Below, piece after piece: positions 38,484 through 47,362 of a stretch of DNA of 64,000 nucleotides. A program made the translations under genes and the position numbers. This DNA is from Rhizobium sp. Q54. GTDB lineage: Bacteria > Pseudomonadota > Alphaproteobacteria > Micropepsales > Micropepsaceae. The notes beneath the pieces are model-generated. The model saw nothing but the letters and a program-made list of their open reading frames with translations, did not search any database and had not been told where the DNA came from. Numbering within the stretch: position 1 is the first letter of the stretch; each line of letters begins with the position of its first letter. The DNA lies in NCBI GenBank assembly GCA_945860165.1, contig CAMAPL010000001.1, positions 186,001 to 250,000 of the forward strand. The letters run 5' to 3'.

Positions 38484-39346
38484 AACGCCTTGCCCTCATC
38501 ACTGCCCTCCTGCTCGCCAGCACCGCCGCCCAGGCCCAGCTGGCTTCGAAGATCACCCACCACGATCCCAACAAGACCCGGCTTCTCACCTCGGTGCACA
38601 AGGGCGCCGGCTCCATGCGCTATGCCGGATTGATGGATGCCAAGACGCTCTCGACCAGTTTCATCTTCCTGCACCGGGGCGTGCTTCTGCCGGGCGGCGG
38701 CATCGGTCAGCATTTCCACAATCACTGCGAGGAAATGTTCGTTATCCTGGATGGCGAAGCCGAGTTCACCGTCAACGGCCGCACCTCCACATTAAAAGGC
38801 CCTGCCGGCGCGCCCAACCGGATGGGCGCCTCCCACGGCATCTACAATGCCACCGACAAGCCGGTGGAATGGATGAACATCAATGTCGGCACCTCGAAGG
38901 TCTATGACGCTTTCGACCTTGGCGATGACCGGGTCGGCGCGCCCAAGGACACCATTCCCCAATTCGTCACCATGAAACTGGACAAGTCGCTGCTGAAACC
39001 GGCCGCCGCCGGCACCGGCGTCACCCGCCGCCGGGTGCTGGGCCCCAGCGTCTTCTTCTCGCCCTGGGCCTATTACGATCATGTGCTTATCGCGCCGGGC
39101 GGCAGCACGGTTTCCACCACCGTGTCCGACATGAGCGAATCCTATTACGTCATTTCCGGTGACGGCAACGTCACCGTGAACGGCGAAACCGTCGCCATCA
39201 AGAAGGGCGATGCTATTCCCGTGGATATCGGCCAGAGCAAAAGCTTCAAGGCCGGCGCCACCACGCTTGAGCTGATGATTATTGGCGTCGCCAAGGACAT
39301 CGAGGCCAAAAAAGCCTTCATGAACGTGGCAGCCAATGCCGACTAG
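38480..39346 (+). CDS. Exported bicupin protein
   Basis: A 288-residue protein with signal peptide (MKRLALITALLLASTAAQA-Q) and two cupin domains. The N-terminal one (about 55-130) has HFHNHCEEMF and a later ASHGIYN His, a full metal-binding set. The C-terminal one (about 190-270) has SESYYVISGDGNVTVNGETV but few His, so it is probably structural. GAGGAG lies 8 nt upstream. The product would act in the periplasm on the compound that the adjacent MFS transporter imports; the reaction is unknown. Confidence 0.88.
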   Translation: MKRLALITALLLASTAAQAQLASKITHHDPNKTRLLTSVHKGAGSMRYAGLMDAKTLSTSFIFLHRGVLLPGGGIGQHFHNHCEEMFVILDGEAEFTVNGRTSTLKGPAGAPNRMGASHGIYNATDKPVEWMNINVGTSKVYDAFDLGDDRVGAPKDTIPQFVTMKLDKSLLKPAAAGTGVTRRRVLGPSVFFSPWAYYDHVLIAPGGSTVSTTVSDMSESYYVISGDGNVTVNGETVAIKKGDAIPVDIGQSKSFKAGATTLELMIIGVAKDIEAKKAFMNVAANAD

Positions 39347-39378
39347 TTATTGATGGTCGCGCCGCGAGGCGGTCGCTT

Positions 39379-40383
39379 CTAGCGGCGATAGTACAGCGGA
39401 ATCTGGCCCGGCACCTTGGTGCCCAACCGATAGACGCTGCTCGTGGCGGTGAGATAGACCGTCTTGCCGTCGTCCGCGAAGGCCAGGTTGGCGACCACTT
39501 CGGGCAACACAATCCGGCCCAGAATCTTGCCCTGCGGCGAAATTATGCTGACACCGCCCGGTCCTGTGGCCCAGATGTTTCCGATACTGTCCACCTTCAA
39601 CCCGTCCGGCACGCCTTCGCCCAACGCCTTTTTCCAGCGATACAGAATACGCCTATTGGAAAGCTCGCCATCCGTGCCAACGTCATAGGCGCGCAGCACC
39701 ATGTCCGGCATGGAGTTCGAGACATAAAGCATTTTGCCGTCGGGCGAGAAGCCCAGGCCATTGGGCTGGACCATATCGGTGATCATCGCCGTCAGCTTGC
39801 CGCCGGCATAGCGATAGACGCCGTTGAACTTGGTTTCCTTCTTGGGGTCAGCATCCATCTTGGGCAAGCCAAAGGACGGATCGGTGAACCACAAGGCGCC
39901 GTCCTTTGCGAAGACCAGGTCGTTGGGGCTGCTCAGCCTCTTGCCGTCATACTTGGACAGGAGCGGCTTCAGTCCGCCCTTTTCATCCAGCCTCTCGATG
40001 GTGCCGATGCCCATTCGGGTGACCAGGATAGTGCCGTCCTTGTCGGTGATCAGGCCGTTGGAGCCGGCATTCGAGCCCTTGGGCGGGTTGGTAAGCCCGC
40101 CGGAAGCTTTCAGCACCACCACCACATTGCCCATTCCGTCGAGGGCGCGAATGTTGTTGTCTACTACATCTGAGAAATAAAGCCGGCCGTTCTTCCACAC
40201 CGGCCCTTCGACAAAACCAAAGCCGCCTGCAACGCGACCCACGCGAGTGCCCGGCGCGATCACCGCATCAAGCGCCGGATCAACACGGACGACACGCATT
40301 ATGTCGGCCTTCATGGCGTTCTGGGCAAAGGCAGGTGCGGCCAGCAGGCACAGCGCTGGCAGGGTATACTTCAGAATGGTCAT
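39379..40383 (-). CDS. SMP-30/gluconolactonase-like exported protein
   Basis: A 334-residue protein with signal peptide (ILKYTLPALCLLAAPAFA-Q) and a six-bladed beta-propeller. Metal/active-site landmarks of the SMP-30/Gnl family are visible: FVEGPVWKNGRLYFSD, SPNDLVFAKDGALWFTDPSFG, QPNGLGFSPDGKMLYVSNS and PDGLKVDSIGNIW. It likely opens a sugar-acid lactone in the periplasm. It converges on the aminotransferase-MFS-cupin operon. The 40384-40630 gap upstream holds no recognisable gene. Confidence 0.92.
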   Translation of the reverse strand: MTILKYTLPALCLLAAPAFAQNAMKADIMRVVRVDPALDAVIAPGTRVGRVAGGFGFVEGPVWKNGRLYFSDVVDNNIRALDGMGNVVVVLKASGGLTNPPKGSNAGSNGLITDKDGTILVTRMGIGTIERLDEKGGLKPLLSKYDGKRLSSPNDLVFAKDGALWFTDPSFGLPKMDADPKKETKFNGVYRYAGGKLTAMITDMVQPNGLGFSPDGKMLYVSNSMPDMVLRAYDVGTDGELSNRRILYRWKKALGEGVPDGLKVDSIGNIWATGPGGVSIISPQGKILGRIVLPEVVANLAFADDGKTVYLTATSSVYRLGTKVPGQIPLYYRR

Positions 40384-40630
40384 GCATCACGCCCCAATTT
40401 GCGCGGGAGCTTAGGTCTGAAGAATGGTGTTGGGCAACCGGTTCTTTGGCACAACAGTAGCGGAAAATGGCGCGCCATCGGCGCCTAGAGCAGCGGCATT
40501 TCCCGCTAACGGGAGACATCGCGTGCCAGCACGGTGCTACAAACGGCGCAATTTAAGGACAAATTAAAACGTCCTTTATACGAGCCACCCCGGCGTGCTA
40601 TGCTGGACGTTCAAAAAAGGGAAACGAACC

Positions 40631-41158
40631 GTGGAAATACTTGTCGAAAAAATGCTGTCGGATTTCGAGCGCGGCGTTCTTAGCCGCCGCCAGTTAGCAG
40701 CCACGCTGGCCGGATTGGCCACCACCGCTGCGACCATGCCTGCCGCCCTCTCTGCAGCAACAAAGGCCGCCCCCAGCCAGAAGGCGATCTCCCTGAACCA
40801 TGTCACGGTGAAAGTTCCCAACCTGCAAAAGACCTCCAAATTCTATCAGGAGCTTTTCGGCATGAAACTGGCGCAACAGTCCGAAACCATCCACATTCTC
40901 AGCGTCGGCAACAGCTTTTTCGGCATCGAGCAGAAGCCCGGCCCGGCGGGCCTGGACCATTTCGATTTCGGGCTGGAAGGCTGGGATGCGGCGGTGATGC
41001 ACGCCAAGCTCAAGGCCCTGGGCCTCGCGCAAACACCGAATTCACGCGGTGATGCCGAGTCTTTCAAATTCACCGACCCGGACGGTTTCGTGGTGCAGGT
41101 CAATGGCCCGGAATACACCGGCCATGTCGGCGCCGATGCGAAGGGCCGCAAGGGCTAA
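40631..41158 (+). CDS. Exported VOC-family (glyoxalase/dioxygenase-like) protein
   Basis: A 175-residue protein. I chose the GTG at 40631 because AAGGGA lies 8 nt upstream. The leader LSRRQLAATLAGLATTAATM is Tat-like. A single VOC module follows (ISLNHVTVKVPNLQKTSKFY, then EQKPGPAGLDHFDFG and FTDPDGFVVQVNGPEY), with putative metal ligands His (LNHV), His (DHFDF) and a C-terminal residue near QVNGPE. The substrate is unknown. The gene ends tail-to-tail with the TPR/oxygenase gene, overlapping by 4 bp. Confidence 0.85.
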   Translation: MEILVEKMLSDFERGVLSRRQLAATLAGLATTAATMPAALSAATKAAPSQKAISLNHVTVKVPNLQKTSKFYQELFGMKLAQQSETIHILSVGNSFFGIEQKPGPAGLDHFDFGLEGWDAAVMHAKLKALGLAQTPNSRGDAESFKFTDPDGFVVQVNGPEYTGHVGADAKGRKG

Positions 41159-42636
41159 CCCTTCTCCCGCCGGCCATAGAGCAAGGTCACGTTGATGCGG
41201 CGGTTCTCATAGCCGTCCTTGAAAAGGATCGTGTCGGTTTCGTGGAACAGGTCAGAGTCGAAAATCACCGCTCGGTTGGCGCGGTACGGCACCGTCACTG
41301 ATGTCGCGCCCGCGCTTTCCAGGAAGGCGCGGGGCGAATCCACGTCACCATTGTATTTGTCGAAGTCCCAGTCCAGCGGCGCGACCTTGTCCCACACCAC
41401 CAGCCCGCCATGCGCGGGATCGAGATTGGCGTCATCCGGCGTGATCCAGAAATTGACGTTCACCGCCGCCTCGTCGGCATGGATCTTGATGCCGCTCATC
41501 TGCGAGTCGTACTTGAACGCCCAGAGATAACGCAGCGGATGGCCGCCGAAGATGGCGGGGAAAATATCGCGGAATTCGTCGGCGATCTGCGCCAGCAGCG
41601 GCGCGGCGAAGCCATGCTCAGGAAAAGCGCCCAGATAGCCATCGTTATAAGCCTGCCGCCAGACATTAGACCCAAGACAGAAGCGCCGCAACTGCGCCAG
41701 CGCCTCTGGGGTCAGCAGGTTATCGATCACCACCAGCTGCTGGTTGCTGGCGCGCCATTGGGCCGAGACCTTTTGCGCATTGGCCGGATTGATCGCCGGC
41801 CCTTCCAGCCTGTCGCCAACGTCCAGAAACAGCGGTCCGTCCACCCGCGCGCGGCTTCCCAGCCAAGCCTGCTGCTCGGCGTCATGGCGCGCCTTATGCG
41901 CTGGCAGATCGGTATGGGCCGCGCCGCCACTTTGCGCCGCCCGCCGGAAGACGGCTAAACCGTCCGCCACCCGGTCGCTTTCGCACAGGACGTGACCGGA
42001 ATAATTCAGCACCTCCCGGTCGCCCGGCCGCAGGGCAAGGGCACGGTCAAAACTGGCCAGCGCATCCTCGAAGCGCCCCAGCACCCGCAAAGTGATGCCG
42101 CGATTTTTCCAGGTCTCGGCATTGTTCGGGTTGCCGACCAGCGCACGATCAAAACTGGCCAGCGCCTCGTCCTCGCGTTTGAGTTCATGCAGCGCATTGC
42201 CGCGATTGACCAGCGCCCCTTCATGGTCGGACCGCAGCGCCAGCACGCGATCATAACTCGCCACGCCTTGCGCGAAGCGCTTCATCTCGCGGCAGGCATT
42301 CCCGCGATTGAAAAGCGCATCGGCGAAATCCGGACGTGCAGCCAGCGCCTTGTCATAGCTGGCCAGCGCCTCTTCGAAGCGGCCCATATTCTTGAGGACG
42401 TTTCCGTAATTGAGCAGCGCTTCGGGAACGCCGGGGCTGATCTCAAGGGCGCGCCCGATCAGCGCCAGCGCTTCGGCGTTGCGCCCCTGCTGCGCCCGCA
42501 CCACGCCCAGCAGATGCCGCGGCGCGAAGGCTTCGGGCGCGGCATCCATCAATTGCAAATACAGCCGTTCGGCTTCCGCCAGCTGGCCGCGCTGGTGCGC
42601 GCCCACCGCCTGTTCGTGAAGGAAAGACAAATCCAT
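41155..42636 (-). CDS. TPR protein fused to a 2OG-Fe(II) oxygenase-like domain
   Basis: A 493-residue protein. Residues 5-235 contain six to seven tetratricopeptide repeats (RFEEALASYDKALAARPDFA, then RFEDALASFDRALALRPGDR). The C-terminal 220 residues look like a prolyl-4-hydroxylase-type dioxygenase: iron ligands H386 and D388 (HADEAAVNVNFWITPD), H465 (FDSDLFHETD) and a 2-oxoglutarate-binding Arg at 479/480 (ENRRINV). No signal peptide is seen, so it is cytoplasmic. It probably hydroxylates a protein or small molecule recruited through the TPRs; the target is unknown. Confidence 0.88.
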   Translation of the reverse strand: MDLSFLHEQAVGAHQRGQLAEAERLYLQLMDAAPEAFAPRHLLGVVRAQQGRNAEALALIGRALEISPGVPEALLNYGNVLKNMGRFEEALASYDKALAARPDFADALFNRGNACREMKRFAQGVASYDRVLALRSDHEGALVNRGNALHELKREDEALASFDRALVGNPNNAETWKNRGITLRVLGRFEDALASFDRALALRPGDREVLNYSGHVLCESDRVADGLAVFRRAAQSGGAAHTDLPAHKARHDAEQQAWLGSRARVDGPLFLDVGDRLEGPAINPANAQKVSAQWRASNQQLVVIDNLLTPEALAQLRRFCLGSNVWRQAYNDGYLGAFPEHGFAAPLLAQIADEFRDIFPAIFGGHPLRYLWAFKYDSQMSGIKIHADEAAVNVNFWITPDDANLDPAHGGLVVWDKVAPLDWDFDKYNGDVDSPRAFLESAGATSVTVPYRANRAVIFDSDLFHETDTILFKDGYENRRINVTLLYGRREKG

Positions 42637-42673
42637 GGCGCTTTTTGGGACCTGGCCACGGTGTTGACAAGGC

Positions 42674-43363
42674 TCAACATTCCGACAGGCGCAGGGTTAG
42701 ACCAAGCCCGCGCCAGGCCCAATCCGGCTTCAGCGCCCGGGTGAGGAAACGGGTGAGGTTTTCCACCAGCTGGGCGCGGGAGCGCCCGGCGTGCTGGGCG
42801 CGGGAGCGCCCGGCGTGCTGGGCTTCGCGGCTGGTCTGGTGCAGCGCACCCACGATGGCCTGGCCGATGATCTCTGCCTGGTAGGAGCTGCAGACGCTGC
42901 CGTCGCGCGCGCCATCGCGGATCATCACGGCCCATTCCTGGCCCCATTGCATCAGAAGGGACTGAACCTCGACGCCTTCCGCATCGATCACCGCCTCATC
43001 GGTCATGGCGGCGCGCAGCAAGCCGGGATGATGATCCGATTAATCATAGATCGCGTTGAGGGTAGCGGCGATGCGCTGTTCCAGCGTCTGGCCCGGGCGG
43101 CGATGTGCACCGACATGGGAATTCAGCTCCTGCCGCGCATCCTCGACGAAGGACATGAAACAGGCGCGTTTGTCAGGGTAATGCAGATAAAACGTGCCGT
43201 GGCCGAGCCCTGCTTCGCGCGCGATGTCCTGCGGCCGTGTCGTATCATAGCCGCGCTCGACGAATAATTTTCGCGCGGCCTGCTTGATGTACGCAAGGCT
43301 TTCCGGCCTCCGGCGATTACTGGAAAGCGGGAAAAAATCGAGAACAATAGCGTTACCGGACAT
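42674..43363 (-). pseudogene. TetR-family regulator interrupted by an in-frame TAA
   Basis: The first 107 codons give a TetR helix-turn-helix (RRRPESLAYIKQAARKLFVE, then DIAREAGLGHGTFYLHYPDK). A TAA at 43040-43042 follows NAIYD; the same frame then continues SDHHPGLLRAAMTDEAV and a full ligand domain to LTLRLSEC. Relatives commonly have an aromatic residue at this point before HPGLLR, so one substitution probably created the stop. As written, the product has a DNA-binding domain with no dimerisation domain. A 24-bp tandem duplication also lies in the second half. Confidence 0.82.
42770..42823 (-). repeat. 24-bp tandem repeat (about 2.25 copies) in the TetR pseudogene
   Basis: The unit beginning CTGGGCGCGGGAGCGCCCGG on the plus strand is repeated perfectly at 42770-42793 and 42794-42817, with a partial third copy. 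It preserves frame and encodes AQHAGRSR twice. The unit itself contains a short inverted repeat (GGGCGC/GCGCCC), a likely cause of slippage. Confidence 0.9.
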
Positions 43364-43439
43364 GGGTTGACTTCACGCGCAGCACAGCCGGAAGTCCACG
43401 GCTCAAATTCTTTAAGTGTATACAGGGCGAGGGAAAACC

Positions 43440-44061
43440 CTATTGCACCTGCATAACGGCGCGCAGCCAGCCGCGATGCAGACGATCGCGTTCGGCCTTT
43501 TTCATCGACGGGCGAAAACGCCGGTCCAGCGCCCAGCGGGCGGCGATATCGCGCTGATTGCGGAAAAATCCCGCCCCCAATCCCGCCAGATAGGCCGCGC
43601 CCAGCGCGGTGGTTTCCGTCACCACGGGCCGATCCACCGGCAAACCGGTCAGGTCGGCCAGCCGCTGGCAGAACCAGTCATTGGCCACCATGCCGCCGTC
43701 CACCTTCAATGTGCGCAGACGCGAAAGCCCCGCCGCCACCATGTCGCGGCGCATCGCATATGGCATTGTGCAGCGGCGCGCCGGTCTTGCGATCCCAGAT
43801 CACCGAGGTTTCGCGCTGGTTGCTGATGCCGTTCGCCGCAACATCGCCGGCCTCCACGCCCTTCAGAACGGCGCGATCGCAGGCCAGAACCGCCTGCCAG
43901 ATCTCACTCGGATCATGCTCCACCCAGCCATTGTCGGGATAAATCTGGCGCAGGCCCACGGCATGACTGCGGACAGGCCGTCCCTGGGCGTCGAACAGGA
44001 TGGCGCGGGTCGAGGTGGTCCCCTGATCTAGCGCTAGAATAAAAAAATTTGTGCTGTTCAT
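43440..44061 (-). pseudogene. glpK: Glycerol kinase gene with large internal deletion
   Basis: The N-terminal 98 or so residues are clear GlpK ([53 protein letters not shown]). The sequence then jumps, with a frame change near 43760, to the GlpK C-terminus ([40 protein letters not shown]). About 300 codons, including most of the ATPase fold, are absent compared with the usual 500-residue enzyme. It is non-functional. The neighbouring TetR gene is also broken. Confidence 0.88.
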
Positions 44062-44246
44062 GGGGGAAAAGAGCACACCAGTTCGCCCCCCGGGTGCAAG
44101 ACTTGATCAGCTTTCAACGGGCGCCCTGATAAAAAAACACGGAATGTGCTACGTTCGTACGTTGGCGCCACTCCTCCCCTTGCCGCACTTCGTGCGAATG
44201 AGTAGGCGGACATGTGTGTGCGGAAGGAACATGCTAGAGTGCCCCC

Positions 44247-44999
44247 ATGACCAAACTGCATTTCACCGCCGCAACAGATGCCACCCAGGCATTGGACGCC
44301 ATGCGCGCCCGTCACGACGATGCGGGTCCCGAGGCCGCCGACATCGTCATCGCGCTGGGCGGTGACGGCTTCATGCTCCAGACCCTGCACACCTTCACCG
44401 ACAAGGGAAAACCGATCTATGGCATGAACCTGGGCTCGGTCGGTTTCCTGATGAACGAGTACCGCCAGGAAGACCTGCTGAAACGGCTGGCCGCCGCCGA
44501 AAAGGCCGAGATCCACCCCCTGATAATGCAGGCGCACACCGCCAAAGGCATCACCGAGGCCCGCGCCTTCAACGAAGTCTCGTTGCTGCGCCAAACCCGC
44601 CAGGCGGCCAAGATCCGCATCATGGTGGACGGCAAGCCTCGAATTTCCGAACTGATCTGCGATGGCGTGCTGGTCTCCACGCCCGCCGGCTCCACCGCCT
44701 ATAATCTTTCCGCGCACGGCCCCATCCTGCCCATTGATGCGGCACTGCTGGCGCTGACGCCCATTTCGGTCTTTCGCCCCCGCCGCTGGCGCGGGGCGCT
44801 GCTGCCACACCGCGCCAAGGTGCAGTTCGAGATCCTGGAAAACGGCAAGCGGCCGGTCAGCGCCGTGGCCGACGATTTCGAGGTGCGCGACGTGATCGCC
44901 GTGGACGTGGCCGAGGACAGGTCCACCGCTATGACCATGCTGTATGATGCCGGACATAACCTGGACGAACGCATCCTGTCGGAGCAGTTTTCCGACTGA
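44247..44999 (+). CDS. nadK: NAD kinase
   Basis: A 250-residue protein phosphorylating NAD to NADP. The GGDG catalytic motif is at 38-41 ([11 protein letters not shown]), the NE motif in [10 protein letters not shown] near 108, and the glycine-rich [20 protein letters not shown] region follows. It lacks a long N-terminal extension, like other alphaproteobacterial NadK proteins. It stands alone; the 44062-44246 gap upstream shows no gene, and the IS remnant follows downstream. Confidence 0.94.
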   Translation: MTKLHFTAATDATQALDAMRARHDDAGPEAADIVIALGGDGFMLQTLHTFTDKGKPIYGMNLGSVGFLMNEYRQEDLLKRLAAAEKAEIHPLIMQAHTAKGITEARAFNEVSLLRQTRQAAKIRIMVDGKPRISELICDGVLVSTPAGSTAYNLSAHGPILPIDAALLALTPISVFRPRRWRGALLPHRAKVQFEILENGKRPVSAVADDFEVRDVIAVDVAEDRSTAMTMLYDAGHNLDERILSEQFSD

Positions 45000-45118
45000 T
45001 TGGGGCGAAAGCCTGCGCCAAAATGGTCTATTTAACCAAGCCTTAACGCCCGTTTATTTAACTTGCATGAACAGCGCCCCATCCAGGGCTGTGCGGGTAT
45101 TGGCCTCAGCCCTATCTT

Positions 45119-45522
45119 TCATGCATTTGGAGATAGAGCCCTGCCTTTATTTGAGCCTTGTTGGCTCGGTGATGCAAAAAGGCGGGGCGCGGAGCCCCAC
45201 GGCAGCTCAGGCGACCCGACCCATTGCATCACGGGATCGCTGAGTTTGGCGTAAACGGCAGGCGGCACGTTGCCGATGGCGCTGTGCGGCCTGACGGTGT
45301 TGTAGTCATTTTTCCAATCGGCCAGTGCCTCCCGGTCATGATCGAGCGAACCGAACAAGGTCTCGTTCAACAGTTCGTCCCGCAGCCGCCCGTTGAAGCT
45401 CTCGATGAAGGCGTTTTGGGTGTGCTTTTGCCAGGTGCGATGTAGTACCCGCCGATCTGGGTATCCTGCGACCAGACCAGGATCACCATGCTGGTGAACT
45501 CGGTCCCATTATCGCTGATAGC
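45119..45522 (-). mobile_element. Remnant of an IS3-family transposase (OrfB C-terminus)
   Basis: The minus strand gives SDNGTEFTSMVILVWSQD in one frame, then after a frame change near 45430 QNAFIESFNGRLRDELLNET and LFGSLDHDREALADWKNDYN, TVRPHSAIGNVPPAVYAKL. These are the second Asp and the Glu of the DDE catalytic core and the conserved C-terminus of IS3 OrfB. The first Asp, OrfA and the left end are absent, so the element is dead. I see no clear terminal inverted repeats or target duplication. Its 5' edge abuts a transglycosylase fragment near 45520. Confidence 0.85.
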
Positions 45523-45837
45523 AGCGCCAAGATGGACTGTTTCTGCGCTGCATCAGCGCTATAGAAGCCATTAGCATCGCGGGTGATGGCGCTCGCCAGA
45601 TTGCCGATGCCGTGCTGGGCGCCATGCTCCTTCATCACTCCCAGCCAGGTTTGGTCGATGAACTGGAACAGGCCGGTGGCCGATGACGTCGAAGATTGGG
45701 CATTGGGCTTGAGGCTGGATTCGCGCATCGCGGTTGCCCAGCAGGTAATGGAAATCTGAACCCGTCGCGGCCGCCGCATGTTTCAGCGCGGCCAGCACGG
45801 ATGAACGGTCTGCTGCCCCTGCGGCTTCTGCCTGCAT
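45523..45837 (-). pseudogene. Lytic transglycosylase fragment, frameshifted and truncated by the IS remnant
   Basis: The first frame (from ATG 45837) reads SSVLAALKHAAAATGSDFHY then LLGN; near 45733 the frame changes to TAMRESSLKPNAQSSTSSAT and GLFQFIDQTWLGVMKEHGAQ, the catalytic-Glu (MRESS) and SSATGLFQFI motifs of SLT transglycosylases. The sequence ends at KQSILAL, where IS3 sequence begins. The C-terminal part is missing. It may once have been a flagellar-type or general muramidase; now it is inactive. Confidence 0.75.
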
Positions 45838-45879
45838 GGGCCGACTGTCAGGCTTTATGGTTAACCGTTCCTTACCGCC

Positions 45880-46275
45880 CTACTTCAGCGCAAGCGCCAG
45901 CGGCGCTTCGGCAGGCTTGGGCCAGGGCTGCGGATCGCTATGCCCCCAGACCGGTCCCGGCCAGGCGGGATCACCCTTGCGGCGGCCGATCACATGGACG
46001 TGCAGCTGCGGCACCATGTTGCCCAGATTGCCCACATTCAGCTTCTCCACTCCCGGCAGGGTACGGATCGCATTTGACAGATTGACGATCTCCGACATGA
46101 GTTGCGCCTGGTCCTCGGACGACAGATCGCACATCTCGATGATGCCGGGACGGCGCGGAACCAGCAGGCCCCACTGATAGCGGGCGTCATTGTAAAGAAA
46201 GACGCGGCACAGCGGCCAGTCGGCCAACTGGTGGGTCAGCGAAGCGATAACGGTGTCCACCGCGAAGTGGGTCAT
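45880..46275 (-). CDS. HIT family protein
   Basis: A 131-residue histidine-triad-superfamily protein. The C-terminal motif reads QLHVHVIGRRKGDPAWPGPVWG, with two of the HxHxH histidines visible; the third position is Ile, an arrangement found in one HIT branch. It probably acts as a nucleotide hydrolase or transferase on an unknown dinucleotide. GAGGAG lies 6 nt before the ATG at 46275. It follows thiO by 10 bp on the same strand, so the two are likely co-transcribed. Confidence 0.88.
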   Translation of the reverse strand: MTHFAVDTVIASLTHQLADWPLCRVFLYNDARYQWGLLVPRRPGIIEMCDLSSEDQAQLMSEIVNLSNAIRTLPGVEKLNVGNLGNMVPQLHVHVIGRRKGDPAWPGPVWGHSDPQPWPKPAEAPLALALK

Positions 46276-46285
46276 GCAAATCTCC

Positions 46286-47362
46286 TCATACAAATCTTGG
46301 GGCAAATCTTTGGGGATCGAAGGCCGGGATTATTTTGGTTTTCCCCAGCACCATGTCTGCCATCAATTGCGCGATGGCGGGCGCCAGCAGGATACCATTG
46401 CGGAACTGCCCGCTCGCAACAAAAATATTTCCGCTTCTGACGGGACCCAACAGCGGCAAGCCGTCAGGGCTTTTGGGCCGCAGACCCGCCCAATGGTCCG
46501 CCAGCACCCACTGTTTCAAAGCCGGGATCAGGCTTTGCGCGCCTGCACGCAACTGGTCACGCACATCGGGCGAAAGGCTGGTGTCGAATCCCGCCTCCTG
46601 CATAGTGGCGCCGACCAGAAGAAGTTTTTGACCGCCCTCGTCGCGCGGCACCAGATAAACTCCATTCCCCCAGATCACGGGACCGGGCAATTGGGCGCCC
46701 GCGGGCGGCGCCAGCGCGATCATCTCGCCCTTAACCGGCGTGATGGGAATATCTCCCAGCAACCCGCTCCAGGCGCCGGCCGCGATTACAAAGGCATCAG
46801 CGTGATAGCGATGACGGGGGGTCAGCACACAGACCGCCGCCCCGCTTTTTTGTTCGATTCTCACCGCCGCCGTCTGCGGCACCAATGCCCCCCCCGCCTT
46901 TACGTAGGCGATGGTCATGGCTTCGCCTAGCCTGCGGTTGTCGACATGGGCTTCGTCCGCCGCCCACAGCCCCCCGGCAATGCCGTCTGCCAGCAGCGGA
47001 ACCAGAGCCCGCGCCCCTGCGGCATCCAGAACAGGCCCACGGGCACGCATCGCGTCCAGCGCAGCGGCGTCCGGGGCCAGCAGCAGCGCGCCGCTGCGGA
47101 CAAAGCCGACCGGCACGCCGCTTGCCTGCTCGACCTCGGAGGCGAAGCCGGGCCACAGGGCGTTGGCGTGGAGGGCAAGGTCGCGTTCGGCGGCGTGGGC
47201 ACCTTCCAACTCGGCGGTTACCGCCAGCATGCCGGCCGCCGCCCAAGTCGCGCCGTGCGCCGGCTGGGCCCGGTCGAGGATCGTCACGGTCGCTCCGGCC
47301 TGCAAAAGCCGCCAGCCGATGGACAGTCCCGCCACCCCGGCACCGATGATGACGACTTTCAT
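46286..47362 (-). CDS. thiO: Glycine oxidase-type FAD oxidoreductase ThiO
   Basis: A 358-residue DAO-fold flavoprotein. The FAD-binding GxGxxG is VVIIGAGVAGLSIGWRL (3-19); HGATWAAAGML (36-46) is typical of ThiO, and the C-terminus has WAGLRPKSPDGLPLLGPV and FRNGILLAPAIA. ThiO oxidises glycine to iminoglycine for thiazole synthesis; related D-amino acid oxidases are an alternative, because no other thi gene is nearby. Its ATG overlaps the stop of the upstream frameshifted membrane gene (ATGA). Confidence 0.87.
   Translation of the reverse strand: MKVVIIGAGVAGLSIGWRLLQAGATVTILDRAQPAHGATWAAAGMLAVTAELEGAHAAERDLALHANALWPGFASEVEQASGVPVGFVRSGALLLAPDAAALDAMRARGPVLDAAGARALVPLLADGIAGGLWAADEAHVDNRRLGEAMTIAYVKAGGALVPQTAAVRIEQKSGAAVCVLTPRHRYHADAFVIAAGAWSGLLGDIPITPVKGEMIALAPPAGAQLPGPVIWGNGVYLVPRDEGGQKLLLVGATMQEAGFDTSLSPDVRDQLRAGAQSLIPALKQWVLADHWAGLRPKSPDGLPLLGPVRSGNIFVASGQFRNGILLAPAIAQLMADMVLGKTKIIPAFDPQRFAPRFV

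Noticed and set aside
37274-39346. A 690-codon plus-strand open frame
   Set aside because: Only its last 288 codons (from 38480) are a real gene, the exported bicupin. The rest is an out-of-frame reading of the MFS gene with Arg/Ala-rich nonsense.
42443-43021. Tandem GC-rich repeats as a CRISPR array
   Set aside because: Only two copies of 24 bp in direct tandem without spacers, inside a broken coding frame.
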